From Candidatus Omnitrophota bacterium (GTDB lineage: Bacteria > NPL-UPA2 > BS750m-G34): DNA of 11,957 nt. Both the position numbers and the translations under genes were made by a program. This document shows positions 1 through 6,133 of the stretch, piece after piece (position 1 is the first letter of the stretch; each line of letters begins with the position of its first letter). The DNA lies in the NCBI GenBank assembly GCA_016783345.1, contig JADHWT010000033.1:1-11957 (forward strand), in the 5' to 3' direction. Under the pieces are notes generated by a model. It was not told the origin of the DNA. It saw nothing but the letters and a program-made list of their open reading frames with translations, and ran no database searches.

Positions 1-176
1 ACGATACAATCCGCGATATGGTTTTAAAGAAAGAACCGGCTAATAATATCAAAAAACAGGCCATTGCGAAGGGGATGAAGACTCTCAGGCAGGACGGCTG
101 GGAAAAGATTCAGAAGTGTATTACCACTATAGAAGAGGTGGCCAGAGAGACCCAGCAGGAAGAGATTATGAAATAA
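1..176 (+). CDS. gspE: Type II secretion assembly ATPase GspE, C-terminal end only
   Basis: The gene enters from upstream of the window. The reading frame starting at base 3 gives 57 codons to a TAA at 174-176. The visible stretch contains KKQAIAKGMKTLRQDGWEK followed by ITTIEEVARETQ, which is the characteristic C-terminal end of the GspE/PilB secretion ATPases, where a Gly-Met-x-Thr-Leu-Arg-x-Asp-Gly segment precedes the 'TTIEEV' helix. In the family this cytoplasmic hexamer hydrolyses ATP to drive pseudopilus assembly through the platform protein GspF. The Walker motifs lie outside the window, so catalytic competence cannot be judged. The stop is two bases before the gspF start, consistent with one operon. 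A PilB or GspE assignment cannot be separated from this fragment alone; the downstream gspF-M order favours GspE. Confidence 0.9.
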   Translation, partial: DTIRDMVLKKEPANNIKKQAIAKGMKTLRQDGWEKIQKCITTIEEVARETQQEEIMK

Positions 177-178
177 AT

Positions 179-1381
179 ATGTCTCGCTATAAATATAAAG
201 CCAAAAGAGGGCCCAAGGGTGTTGAAGAGGGTGTGATAGAGGCAGAATCAAATCAGGCCGCTATATTAAAATTAGGAGAGATGGGTCTCTACCCTCTCTC
301 TATTGAGGAAGAGACAGGAAGAATAAAAAGGCGGATAACAGCCAAAAGAGTTTCGAGCCGTGACCTGGCATTATTTACCAGGGAATTCGCTAATCTCCTT
401 GAATCCGGTTTAACTCCTCTCAGGGCATTAACTCTCCTCACTACGCAGACGGAAAATAAGGCCCTTCAGGGAATAATCCCCTTTATTCATGAAGACATAA
501 AAGAAGGAAAGAGTCTGGCCGAGGCCTTTTCGAATTATCCCCGTATATTTAATAATCTCTATGTCAGCATGGTTAACTCCGGAGAGGTTAGCGGGGCATT
601 AGAAGAGGTATTAAAGAGACTTGCTGATTTTAGTGAGGCTGAAGATGAAATAAGAGCAAAAGTCAAAGCAGCATTAAGTTATCCTGTGCTCATGGCCGGG
701 GTCGGTATAATTACCATTTTTGTGCTGTTGACCTTTGTTATACCGAAGATAGTTAGCCTTTTTAGCGAGATGGGTCAGGCCCTGCCTTTGCCTACTTTGA
801 TATTGATTGCTATAAGCAATTTTTTTGTGAGCTGCTGGTGGGGAATTTTGGCCTTTTTTCTAATCAGCTTTTTTATTTTTAGAAGGTGGGGGACGACCGC
901 AGAAGGTAAGTTAGTTAAAGATACTTTTAAATTAAAGATTCCCCTTTTTGGCAGGCTGCTGCTTAAGACAGAGATAGCAAGATTTTCCCGCACCATGGCT
1001 ACACTCCTTAGAAACGGAGTAAGTATTTTAAAATCTCTGGAGGTAGTTCGGAACACGATTAATAATGAAGTTATTTCAAGAGAGATAAATAATGCCCGGA
1101 CAGCAGTGGCCGCAGGGAAGAGCATATCGCAAACCTTTGCCAAAGAAAAGGTGTTTCCTGTTTTTGTAAGTAATCTCCTGACTGTCGGAGAAGAAGGAGG
1201 GGCCCTGGAGAATGCCTTTTATAGAATATCTGAGGTCTATGAGAGAGAGGTAGACCGCCACATCAAGGTTGTCACCTCTATGCTTGAGCCTATAATAATT
1301 CTGATTATGGGCTCTATAGTGGGTTTTATAGTTATAAGCCTGCTTCTTCCGATCTTTGAAATAAATCTTTTAGTACGGTAA
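179..1381 (+). CDS. gspF: Type II secretion inner-membrane platform protein GspF
   Basis: The protein has 400 residues when started at ATG 179, the usual length for GspF. An upstream in-frame ATG at 116 would add 21 residues lying inside gspE and is less likely; the chosen start follows an AGGAAGAG sequence at 157-164 and opens with SRYKYKAKR, which matches the family's N-terminus. Two tandem T2SSF domains are visible, roughly residues 65-190 and 265-390, each beginning with a FTREFANLLESG or FSRTMATLLRNG type motif. Hydrophobic membrane spans lie near 168-188, 210-235 and 371-392. GspF/PilC proteins sit in the inner membrane and link the GspE ATPase to pseudopilin insertion. The gene lies between gspE and gspG as expected for a T2SS operon. 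Type IV pilus PilC is a close relative; the context decides for GspF. Confidence 0.95.
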   Translation: MSRYKYKAKRGPKGVEEGVIEAESNQAAILKLGEMGLYPLSIEEETGRIKRRITAKRVSSRDLALFTREFANLLESGLTPLRALTLLTTQTENKALQGIIPFIHEDIKEGKSLAEAFSNYPRIFNNLYVSMVNSGEVSGALEEVLKRLADFSEAEDEIRAKVKAALSYPVLMAGVGIITIFVLLTFVIPKIVSLFSEMGQALPLPTLILIAISNFFVSCWWGILAFFLISFFIFRRWGTTAEGKLVKDTFKLKIPLFGRLLLKTEIARFSRTMATLLRNGVSILKSLEVVRNTINNEVISREINNARTAVAAGKSISQTFAKEKVFPVFVSNLLTVGEEGGALENAFYRISEVYEREVDRHIKVVTSMLEPIIILIMGSIVGFIVISLLLPIFEINLLVR

Positions 1382-1392
1382 ATGGAGGGAAA

Positions 1393-1818
1393 ATGAAAAA
1401 GAAAAATGGCTTTACGTTAGTAGAATTGATGCTGGTGGTAGTTATTATTGGGGTGCTCGTAGCAATGGTTGTCCCCAGACTCGCCGGCAGGACCAAACAG
1501 GCGAGAGCAACTGCTGCCCAGGCAGATATAGACGTAAATATAGCGTTAGCATTTGATCTCTATGAAGTTGATAACGGCTTTTTCCCTACCACTGAACAGG
1601 GTCTTGCGGCCTTACTTACCAAACCCGCTTCTTCACCGGTCCCTCCCAACTGGAATGGCCCGTATGTAAAAAAATTGCGCAAGGACCCCTGGGGTAATGA
1701 GTATATCTATGTTTCTCCTGGTAAACATAGTACGGATTATGACCTCTATTCATACGGCCCTGATGGGGTAGAAGGCGGCGGTGACGATGTTACTAATTGG
1801 GAGAAAGGTTCTGAGTAA
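1393..1818 (+). CDS. gspG: Type II secretion major pseudopilin GspG
   Basis: This 141-residue protein has a textbook class III signal: a short basic leader MKKKNG, cleavage expected after Gly6, then FTLVE with Glu at +5 of the mature protein and a hydrophobic helix to about residue 27. The C-terminal part has the GspG signature PWGNEYIYVSPG (99-110), then YDLYSYGPDG and an acidic loop with Asp124, Asp131 and Asp132, which in the family binds calcium and stabilises the subunit. This distinguishes it from type IV pilins, which have a disulfide loop. The product is the main subunit of the periplasmic pseudopilus. GGAGGG at 1384-1389 precedes the ATG by three bases, closer than usual. Its 3' end overlaps the gspH start. 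Confidence 0.97.
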   Translation: MKKKNGFTLVELMLVVVIIGVLVAMVVPRLAGRTKQARATAAQADIDVNIALAFDLYEVDNGFFPTTEQGLAALLTKPASSPVPPNWNGPYVKKLRKDPWGNEYIYVSPGKHSTDYDLYSYGPDGVEGGGDDVTNWEKGSE

Positions 1819-2257
1819 AGGGTTTACTTTTCTTGAGCTCTTAATAGTCATTATTATCCTTGGAGTGATAATGGGGTTTTCCATTCCTCGTTTTCAGGGG
1901 GCCTTTAATAACCTTCAGCTAAAAATGGCAGCACATGATTTAAGCCAGTTTTTTCGCTATGCCCAGGGAGAGGCCGCCAGGGATGAACGCATACATAAAA
2001 TTGTTGTAGACAACCACTCCTACTGGCTTATGGTTGAAAAAGAAGATGAAGATAATGAATTTGAGCGCACTTCCGGCAGATGGGGTAAGACCAATATAAT
2101 TAATAAGAATATTGAAGTTGCTGCTGAGAATGACGAGATATTTTTCTATCCCGAAGGGTGGATTGATCGAGTAGAGATAGGTCTTAAAAGGGGGGATGCA
2201 AGTTACACCCTTACTACTAAAGAAAGACAGGGCTATGTGGAGCTGCTTGCGAGATAA
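1787..2257 (+). CDS. gspH: Type II secretion minor pseudopilin GspH
   Basis: Started at ATG 1787, the protein has 156 residues and overlaps gspG by 32 bases; a GTG at 1781 is an alternative giving two more residues. The leader MLLIGRKVLSKG ends in the Gly expected at -1, followed by FTFLE with Glu at +5 and a hydrophobic helix. The C-terminal half contains IFFYPEGWIDRVEIGL and then TTKERQGYVEL, the beta-strand pattern of the GspH domain. In the family GspH is a minor pseudopilin that contributes to the pseudopilus. No clear ribosome binding site precedes either start, so coupling to gspG translation is likely. Gene order (G-H-I-J-K) supports the assignment more strongly than the divergent sequence itself. 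Confidence 0.88.
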   Translation: MLLIGRKVLSKGFTFLELLIVIIILGVIMGFSIPRFQGAFNNLQLKMAAHDLSQFFRYAQGEAARDERIHKIVVDNHSYWLMVEKEDEDNEFERTSGRWGKTNIINKNIEVAAENDEIFFYPEGWIDRVEIGLKRGDASYTLTTKERQGYVELLAR

Positions 2258-2579
2258 AGGATATCTCCTTATGGAGACATGCCTGGCTATATTTTTCCTG
2301 ACTATAGGTATGGTCATGATCATTACGTCTATGGCGCATTCATTAAGGGCCGTCAGGTTCAGCCAGAACTATCTCATGGCCGGGTATCTTTTAGAAGAGA
2401 AGATAGGTGAAGATAGAGTAACCTGCAAGGTTGAAAATGGTAAGCGCGGTATTTTTTCATGGAATATAGATAAAAAAATAAATGAAGACCTCGAAGAAAG
2501 GACAATCAATATAACGTGGTTTGAAAAGGATAAGCCAAATACACAGAGTTTTTTGTATACCTTACCGTATGAAGAATAA
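2235..2579 (+). CDS. gspI: Type II secretion minor pseudopilin GspI
   Basis: The reading frame is open from ATG 2196, but ATG 2235 gives a conventional leader, MWSCLRDKG, and 114 residues in all; the G-rich tract before 2196 touches that ATG and leaves no spacing. After Gly9 the mature protein begins YLLMETCLAIFFL, with Glu at +5 as required for a prepilin-like helix. The +1 residue is Tyr where Phe is usual. The short C-terminal domain with a late NITWFEKD strand fits GspI, which in the family interacts with GspJ and GspK at the pseudopilus tip. The start overlaps gspH by 23 bases and the stop overlaps the presumed gspJ start by 11, as expected for translational coupling. The assignment rests on the leader, size and position. 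Confidence 0.85.
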   Translation: MWSCLRDKGYLLMETCLAIFFLTIGMVMIITSMAHSLRAVRFSQNYLMAGYLLEEKIGEDRVTCKVENGKRGIFSWNIDKKINEDLEERTINITWFEKDKPNTQSFLYTLPYEE

Positions 2580-3246
2580 TGAAAATAGGGACTGTCCCAG
2601 AGCAAAAATTGGGACTGACTCCGAAGGTGTCTGTCCTTTTTTTGCGTCCCATTTTTCATTAACCTTAATTGAGCTCCTCATCTCCCTTACTATCTTTGCG
2701 ATAGTAGTTGTGGCTGTCTATAGTGTTTTTTCCACCGGTATTATCGGCTGGAGAAAAGGAGAGGTTGCTATATCTCTCTTCCATGAGATAAGACTCAGCC
2801 TTGACAGGATAACCCGGGAGGCGAGAAACCAGGCCTCCTTCAATGGACATAAACTTGTAGGCCAGGCAGATGAAATGTATTTCATAAGCCTTGTCCCTTT
2901 TCCTGAAGAGGGAAAAAGTGAATATAAGCGTTTAGCTAAACTGCGATATTTTTTAGAAGAGGGGGAAAGCGGTTTAAATCTTTTTCGAGAAAGGGAGTGG
3001 GTTCCTTTTCTGGAAGATGCACCGGAAGAGGTAGACAAGATGAGACTTATCTCTTGTGTCCAATCTCTAAGTTTTGAATATGCAGAGAAAGAGATAGAGG
3101 AAGAGGAAGTTGTCCTGACATGGCAAACGGCGTGGGTAGATAAAGAAGCAGACCCTGTAGCCATAAAGATAAATCTAAATATTGGTGAAAAAAGTTCGAA
3201 GAGTTTAAGCAGGGTGATATATCTGCCAAAGGGAGAAGATCTTTGA
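2569..3246 (+). CDS. gspJ: Type II secretion minor pseudopilin GspJ with a repeat-derived leader
   Basis: The frame is open from 2521, but the first sensible start is ATG 2569 (225 residues), inside the last codons of gspI. The pseudopilin helix is clear: LTLIELLISLTIFAIVVVAV at residues 31-50, with Glu35 as the conserved +5 residue. The remainder resembles GspJ, including LDRITREARNQ and a late VVLTWQTAWV strand. The oddity is the leader. Residues about 7-30 are encoded by a palindromic repeat, so the segment is Cys- and Asp-containing rather than basic, and the -1 and +1 positions are Ser30 and Leu31 instead of Gly and Phe. Processing by prepilin peptidase may therefore be altered. There is no good ribosome binding site before 2569. 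The gene ends in the only TGA stop codon among the complete genes here. Confidence 0.83.
   Translation: MKNNENRDCPRAKIGTDSEGVCPFFASHFSLTLIELLISLTIFAIVVVAVYSVFSTGIIGWRKGEVAISLFHEIRLSLDRITREARNQASFNGHKLVGQADEMYFISLVPFPEEGKSEYKRLAKLRYFLEEGESGLNLFREREWVPFLEDAPEEVDKMRLISCVQSLSFEYAEKEIEEEEVVLTWQTAWVDKEADPVAIKINLNIGEKSSKSLSRVIYLPKGEDL
2588..2656 (+). repeat. Palindromic repeat embedded in the gspJ leader
   Basis: Three nested inverted repeats lie here. GGGACTGTCCC at 2588-2598 is a perfect odd palindrome. GGACTGACTCC (2612-2622) pairs with GGTGTCTGTCC (2626-2636) across a GAA loop, with nine of eleven positions complementary. An outer pair, AAAAATTGGGAC (2604-2615) and GTCCCATTTTT (2646-2656), encloses it with one bulged T. 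The left arms of the inner and outer structures share 2612-2615, so they would compete. The ten bases GGTGTCTGTC (2626-2635) recur as their reverse complement at 9617-9626. I infer a dispersed mobile palindromic repeat inserted into coding sequence. Confidence 0.75.
3230..3245 (+). promoter_or_regulatory. Ribosome binding site and TTG start of gspK
   Basis: A purine-rich GGGAGAAGA tract sits just upstream of TTG 3243 at suitable spacing. This decides the start: the next in-frame ATG (Met9) would remove the Gly-ended leader and part of the membrane helix. Confidence 0.6.
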
Positions 3247-4040
3247 ATCAACGTGGTACAATTTTGATGGTAACCCTCTGGATACTTGCAATACTTATGC
3301 TCTTAACAGTGAGCCTGGCCTACCGCGCCCGCATGGAGATAAGGTTGGCCAGCGCAAGTTCCAAAAGGATAAGGGCTCAGGGAATGGCAAGGGAGGGGAT
3401 AGCGCGCGTCAGCAGGATATTGAAGGATGATAAGAATGCGTATGATGCCTTAAATGAAGAATGGGCTTTAAGCCATGGAGAAGATACAATCACGTACACT
3501 ATTTTAGACGAGGAAAGAAAGATAAATATAAATACTGCTTCCGGAGACCTCATTGCTGCTATCCCGGGGATGGAAGACATAGCCTCTAGCATTATCGACA
3601 ATAAACCTTTTGAGACTATGGAAGAATTTTTGGATATAAAAGGAATTACTCCACAGTTGATCCAGGACATAAAACCTTTAACCACTGTCTATGGCCATGG
3701 GAGATTAAATCTAAATACTGCTCCAGAAGATGTGCTGGAGATATTCCTGTCAGGTCTTGGCCATCCTGCCAGCCTGAAAGATAAGATAATACTTTACCGT
3801 CAAAACAACATCTTTGAGTCAACTGCTGCAATCAAGGAGAGCCTCCTGCCATACGGGCTTATCCCGGAAGAAGAGGGAGCTGTCGATAATATGGTTACAA
3901 ACAAAGTCGTAGATGTAATGTCAAGCTGTTACAGGGTTAGTCTCAAAGCCGTTTATGAACAGAAATATAAATTTAGCGTAGACTCCGTACTATTTAAGAG
4001 CGGTGATGATGGAATAAAAATAATATACTGGTGTGAATAA
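3243..4040 (+). CDS. gspK: Type II secretion minor pseudopilin GspK
   Basis: The protein has 265 residues, short for GspK, whose members commonly exceed 300. It starts at TTG 3243, overlapping the gspJ stop in a TTGA arrangement, with AAAGGGAG a few bases upstream supporting this non-ATG start. The leader MNQRG precedes TILMV and a hydrophobic helix; the +5 residue is Val10, not Glu, and absence of Glu5 is a known property of GspK. The periplasmic part contains RKININTASGDLIAAIPG (92-109) and RLNLNTAPEDVLEIF (154-168), the two 'NxNTA' helix-hairpin-helix-like motifs of the T2SSK domain. In the family GspK caps the pseudopilus in a complex with GspI and GspJ. Its 3' end lies two bases before gspL. 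Confidence 0.92.
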   Translation: MNQRGTILMVTLWILAILMLLTVSLAYRARMEIRLASASSKRIRAQGMAREGIARVSRILKDDKNAYDALNEEWALSHGEDTITYTILDEERKININTASGDLIAAIPGMEDIASSIIDNKPFETMEEFLDIKGITPQLIQDIKPLTTVYGHGRLNLNTAPEDVLEIFLSGLGHPASLKDKIILYRQNNIFESTAAIKESLLPYGLIPEEEGAVDNMVTNKVVDVMSSCYRVSLKAVYEQKYKFSVDSVLFKSGDDGIKIIYWCE

Positions 4041-4042
4041 TA

Positions 4043-5461
4043 ATGTCCCGGAATAAAAAATTTTTGGTTCTGGAAATAGAAGACACCCTTATTAAGGGGG
4101 CGTTTATCGAAACCCTTAGAGGCGATATCTCTGTAAAGGATATTTTCAGTTTTGCAAGGAATAAAAAAGAAATAAAGACCGCAATAAAGAAACTTCGGGG
4201 ATACAGGTCGCATAAAAAAAATACTATCGTTCTTATTCCGTCTAAAAAGGGAATGATACGATATCTGGAGCTCCCTTCATGCAGCGAGGCAGAACTTAAA
4301 GATATGATAAATTTCCAGCTGCCGCGCTATCTGCCTTATAGTTTTAACGATATCATCTTTGGTTTTAAGGTAGTTCAGAAAAAAAAAGAAGGTTATGCCA
4401 AGGTAATGGTAGCCTGTATCCAGAAAAAACTTTTCAACGATATTTTAAAAATTACTCATACCTTGATGGACAGCCTTTATGGTGTGTTTCTATGCGGAGA
4501 GGTAGGGGTAGATGCGCTCCCTGTTAGGGGTTTGGCTTTAGGCGAAGCCATCCCTTTAGGGATAACAGGGATAGAGGCATTGGTGGATATCTCTTCTGAG
4601 GAAGTAAGTCTTTCCATCTTTGACTCTTCAGGCCCTCTTTTTATGCGTTCGTTAAATATCGCCTTTTTTATTTGTGAGAAAGATTGGCCTAAGGGGCTTG
4701 AGGAACTGGAGAAGACCTTTATAGCCTTTGGACGTGAATTTGACGGAAGGGGAATAGATTCTATTGTCATAACCGGGGCTAAGGCATATGCCCCGAATTT
4801 CTATAACTTTCTGAAGGAACAAAGCGCCAAGCCTGTTAATCTGTTTAATCCGTTTGACCATGTCCGGTGCCAGGAGGCTATAAAGGAAAAATTCGATAAT
4901 TTTTCTTTTCATGCTGTTATTGGGGCGGCAGTAGATGTAGAGAAAAAACGTATAAATTTAATCTCAAAAGAGACCTTGTCTGGAAAAGAAACACGGTTAA
5001 AAAAGAGGAGCAGGATACACATACTTCTTCTGGTAATGATTATCATCTTTCAGTTATCCTTTATTCTTTATAAAGAGATAGCTAAAAAAACCCGCTATTT
5101 GAGCTGCCTGAGAAGTGAGATAAAAAAGATCAGGGTCAAAGCCAGGGCAATAGAAGATAAAGAAAAACGGGCCTCCCTTATAAAAACGCAGCTTGACACG
5201 GAAGGTTTTTCTCTGGATGTATTAAGAGAGGTATATCGTATTATACCCGCGAATATATCCATTAATATCCTTATCTTTGAGAAAGACAATTCTTTAAGTA
5301 TAAGGGGAACAGCCAGAACCATGGCCGAGGTATTTAAGCTTATCCCGCTATTAGAAAAATCTTTGTATTTTGACAGGGTGATATCAAAAGGGACAAAAAT
5401 GAGAAAACTTAAGGGCAGTGTAGTGGCTGATTTTCAAATCCGGGCAGTATTAAAGGAATAA
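4043..5461 (+). CDS. gspL: Type II secretion assembly protein GspL (PilM-like plus PilN-like)
   Basis: This 472-residue protein has a cytoplasmic actin-like N-terminal domain, a single membrane span at about 326-343, and a periplasmic C-terminal domain. The N-terminal part has the PilM/GspL pattern: FLVLEIEDTLIKGAF (7-21), a strand pair around IVLIPSKKGMIRYLELP, and LKDMINFQLPRYLPY (85-99). INLISKE (304-310) just before the span corresponds to the N-terminal segment of PilN, and the C-terminal SLSIRGTARTMAEVFKLI is typical of the PilN ferredoxin-like domain. In T2SS, GspL binds the GspE ATPase on the cytoplasmic side and GspM in the periplasm. It follows gspK by two bases and precedes gspM by three. 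Sequence similarity to classical proteobacterial GspL looks low, so the name rests on architecture and position. Confidence 0.87.
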   Translation: MSRNKKFLVLEIEDTLIKGAFIETLRGDISVKDIFSFARNKKEIKTAIKKLRGYRSHKKNTIVLIPSKKGMIRYLELPSCSEAELKDMINFQLPRYLPYSFNDIIFGFKVVQKKKEGYAKVMVACIQKKLFNDILKITHTLMDSLYGVFLCGEVGVDALPVRGLALGEAIPLGITGIEALVDISSEEVSLSIFDSSGPLFMRSLNIAFFICEKDWPKGLEELEKTFIAFGREFDGRGIDSIVITGAKAYAPNFYNFLKEQSAKPVNLFNPFDHVRCQEAIKEKFDNFSFHAVIGAAVDVEKKRINLISKETLSGKETRLKKRSRIHILLLVMIIIFQLSFILYKEIAKKTRYLSCLRSEIKKIRVKARAIEDKEKRASLIKTQLDTEGFSLDVLREVYRIIPANISINILIFEKDNSLSIRGTARTMAEVFKLIPLLEKSLYFDRVISKGTKMRKLKGSVVADFQIRAVLKE

Positions 5462-5464
5462 AGA

Positions 5465-6007
5465 ATGAATTTTTTGAAACAACTCTCGCGCCGTGAAAGG
5501 CTGATTTTATACGCATGTATTATAGTTATAACTTCTGCTATTTTTTATAGTTTAGTGGTAGAGAAGATTATTAATACCTGGAGCAATCTAAATTTAAAGA
5601 TAGTCAGGGCAGAGAAAGAGTTGTTTGAGAACCATCGTCTCATACGGAAAGAAAAGGATATATCCGATGAATATGAGAAATACATATCCTATATGAAGTC
5701 AGACCCTGCACGGGAAAATGAGGAGATGGCCTCTTCCATACTTGTGGAAATAGAGACCCTGGCCAGGAAGAATAATGTCACAACCACCGATATAAAACCA
5801 TTGGGAGTAAAGTCTATAGACTTCTACAAGAATTACATATTTGAGGTAAGTGCAGAGGCAAGTATTGAGCATCTAACCAAATTCATATATGATATGCAGA
5901 CCTCATCAAAGATTTTAATTGTAGAACATCTCTCCTTAACTGCCAAAAAATCCGGTTCAGACATCCTCCGTGCCGAGATGCGCATTGTCCACGCCTCTAT
6001 TCTATAA
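5465..6007 (+). CDS. gspM: Type II secretion assembly protein GspM (PilO-like)
   Basis: The protein has 180 residues: a short basic N-terminus with LSRRERLILYA, one membrane span at about 13-32, a charged coiled-coil-prone stretch to about residue 70, and a C-terminal alpha/beta domain (about 88-178). It includes the segment ILVEIETLARKNNVTTTDIKP, which is the usual beginning of the PilO/GspM ferredoxin-like fold. In the family GspM pairs with GspL to hold the inner-membrane platform. AAGGA at 5453-5457 gives a good ribosome binding site seven bases before ATG 5465. It is the last gene of the secretion cluster in the window, followed by a promoter-bearing gap. PilO of type IV pili is the main alternative. 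Confidence 0.85.
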   Translation: MNFLKQLSRRERLILYACIIVITSAIFYSLVVEKIINTWSNLNLKIVRAEKELFENHRLIRKEKDISDEYEKYISYMKSDPARENEEMASSILVEIETLARKNNVTTTDIKPLGVKSIDFYKNYIFEVSAEASIEHLTKFIYDMQTSSKILIVEHLSLTAKKSGSDILRAEMRIVHASIL

Positions 6008-6133
6008 AAATTCTTATAAACTTTGTTTGTAAATTATTTTGGATTTGGTATAATGTATTTATATAAGTCTCTTTTTTTGTTGTGTGTTTCAATAGGGTGT
6101 GGATAAAAAAGAAAGAAGGAGGAGGATTGTAGG
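6008..6133 (+). promoter_or_regulatory. gspM-purL intergenic region with sigma70-type promoter and strong RBS
   Basis: An extended -10 element, TGGTATAAT, has its TATAAT hexamer at 6049-6054. A candidate -35 TTGTAA lies at 6027-6032 with a 16-bp spacer. AGGAGGAGG at 6117-6125 sits eight bases before the purL ATG. An AT-rich inverted repeat, TTATAAAC and GTTTGTAA (6014-6032, TTT loop), overlaps the -35 region and could act as a weak terminator for the secretion operon, but this is speculative. The leader after the -10 is about 70 bases long and I see no recognisable purine riboswitch in it. Confidence 0.65.

Noticed and set aside
2196..2234. Upstream ATG at 2196 as the gspI start
   Set aside because: The G-rich tract directly abuts that ATG, leaving no spacing, and the resulting 22-residue leader would be longer than that of the neighbouring pseudopilins; ATG 2235 gives an ordinary leader.
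2718..3251. Long open frame on the - strand opposite gspJ (177 codons), and similar antisense frames opposite gspF, gspL, purL and ftsA
   Set aside because: They lie entirely over well-supported genes, their translations have Ser/Leu-rich shadow composition, and no recognisable domain or start signal was seen.
1..6007. Type IV pilus operon instead of type II secretion
   Set aside because: GspG carries the PWGNEY and acidic calcium-loop signature, GspK has paired NxNTA motifs and lacks Glu5, and PilM/PilN are fused as in GspL; these fit T2SS.
6055..6116. Purine riboswitch in the purL leader
   Set aside because: The T-rich leader shows none of the conserved junction sequences or three-stem layout that would support one.
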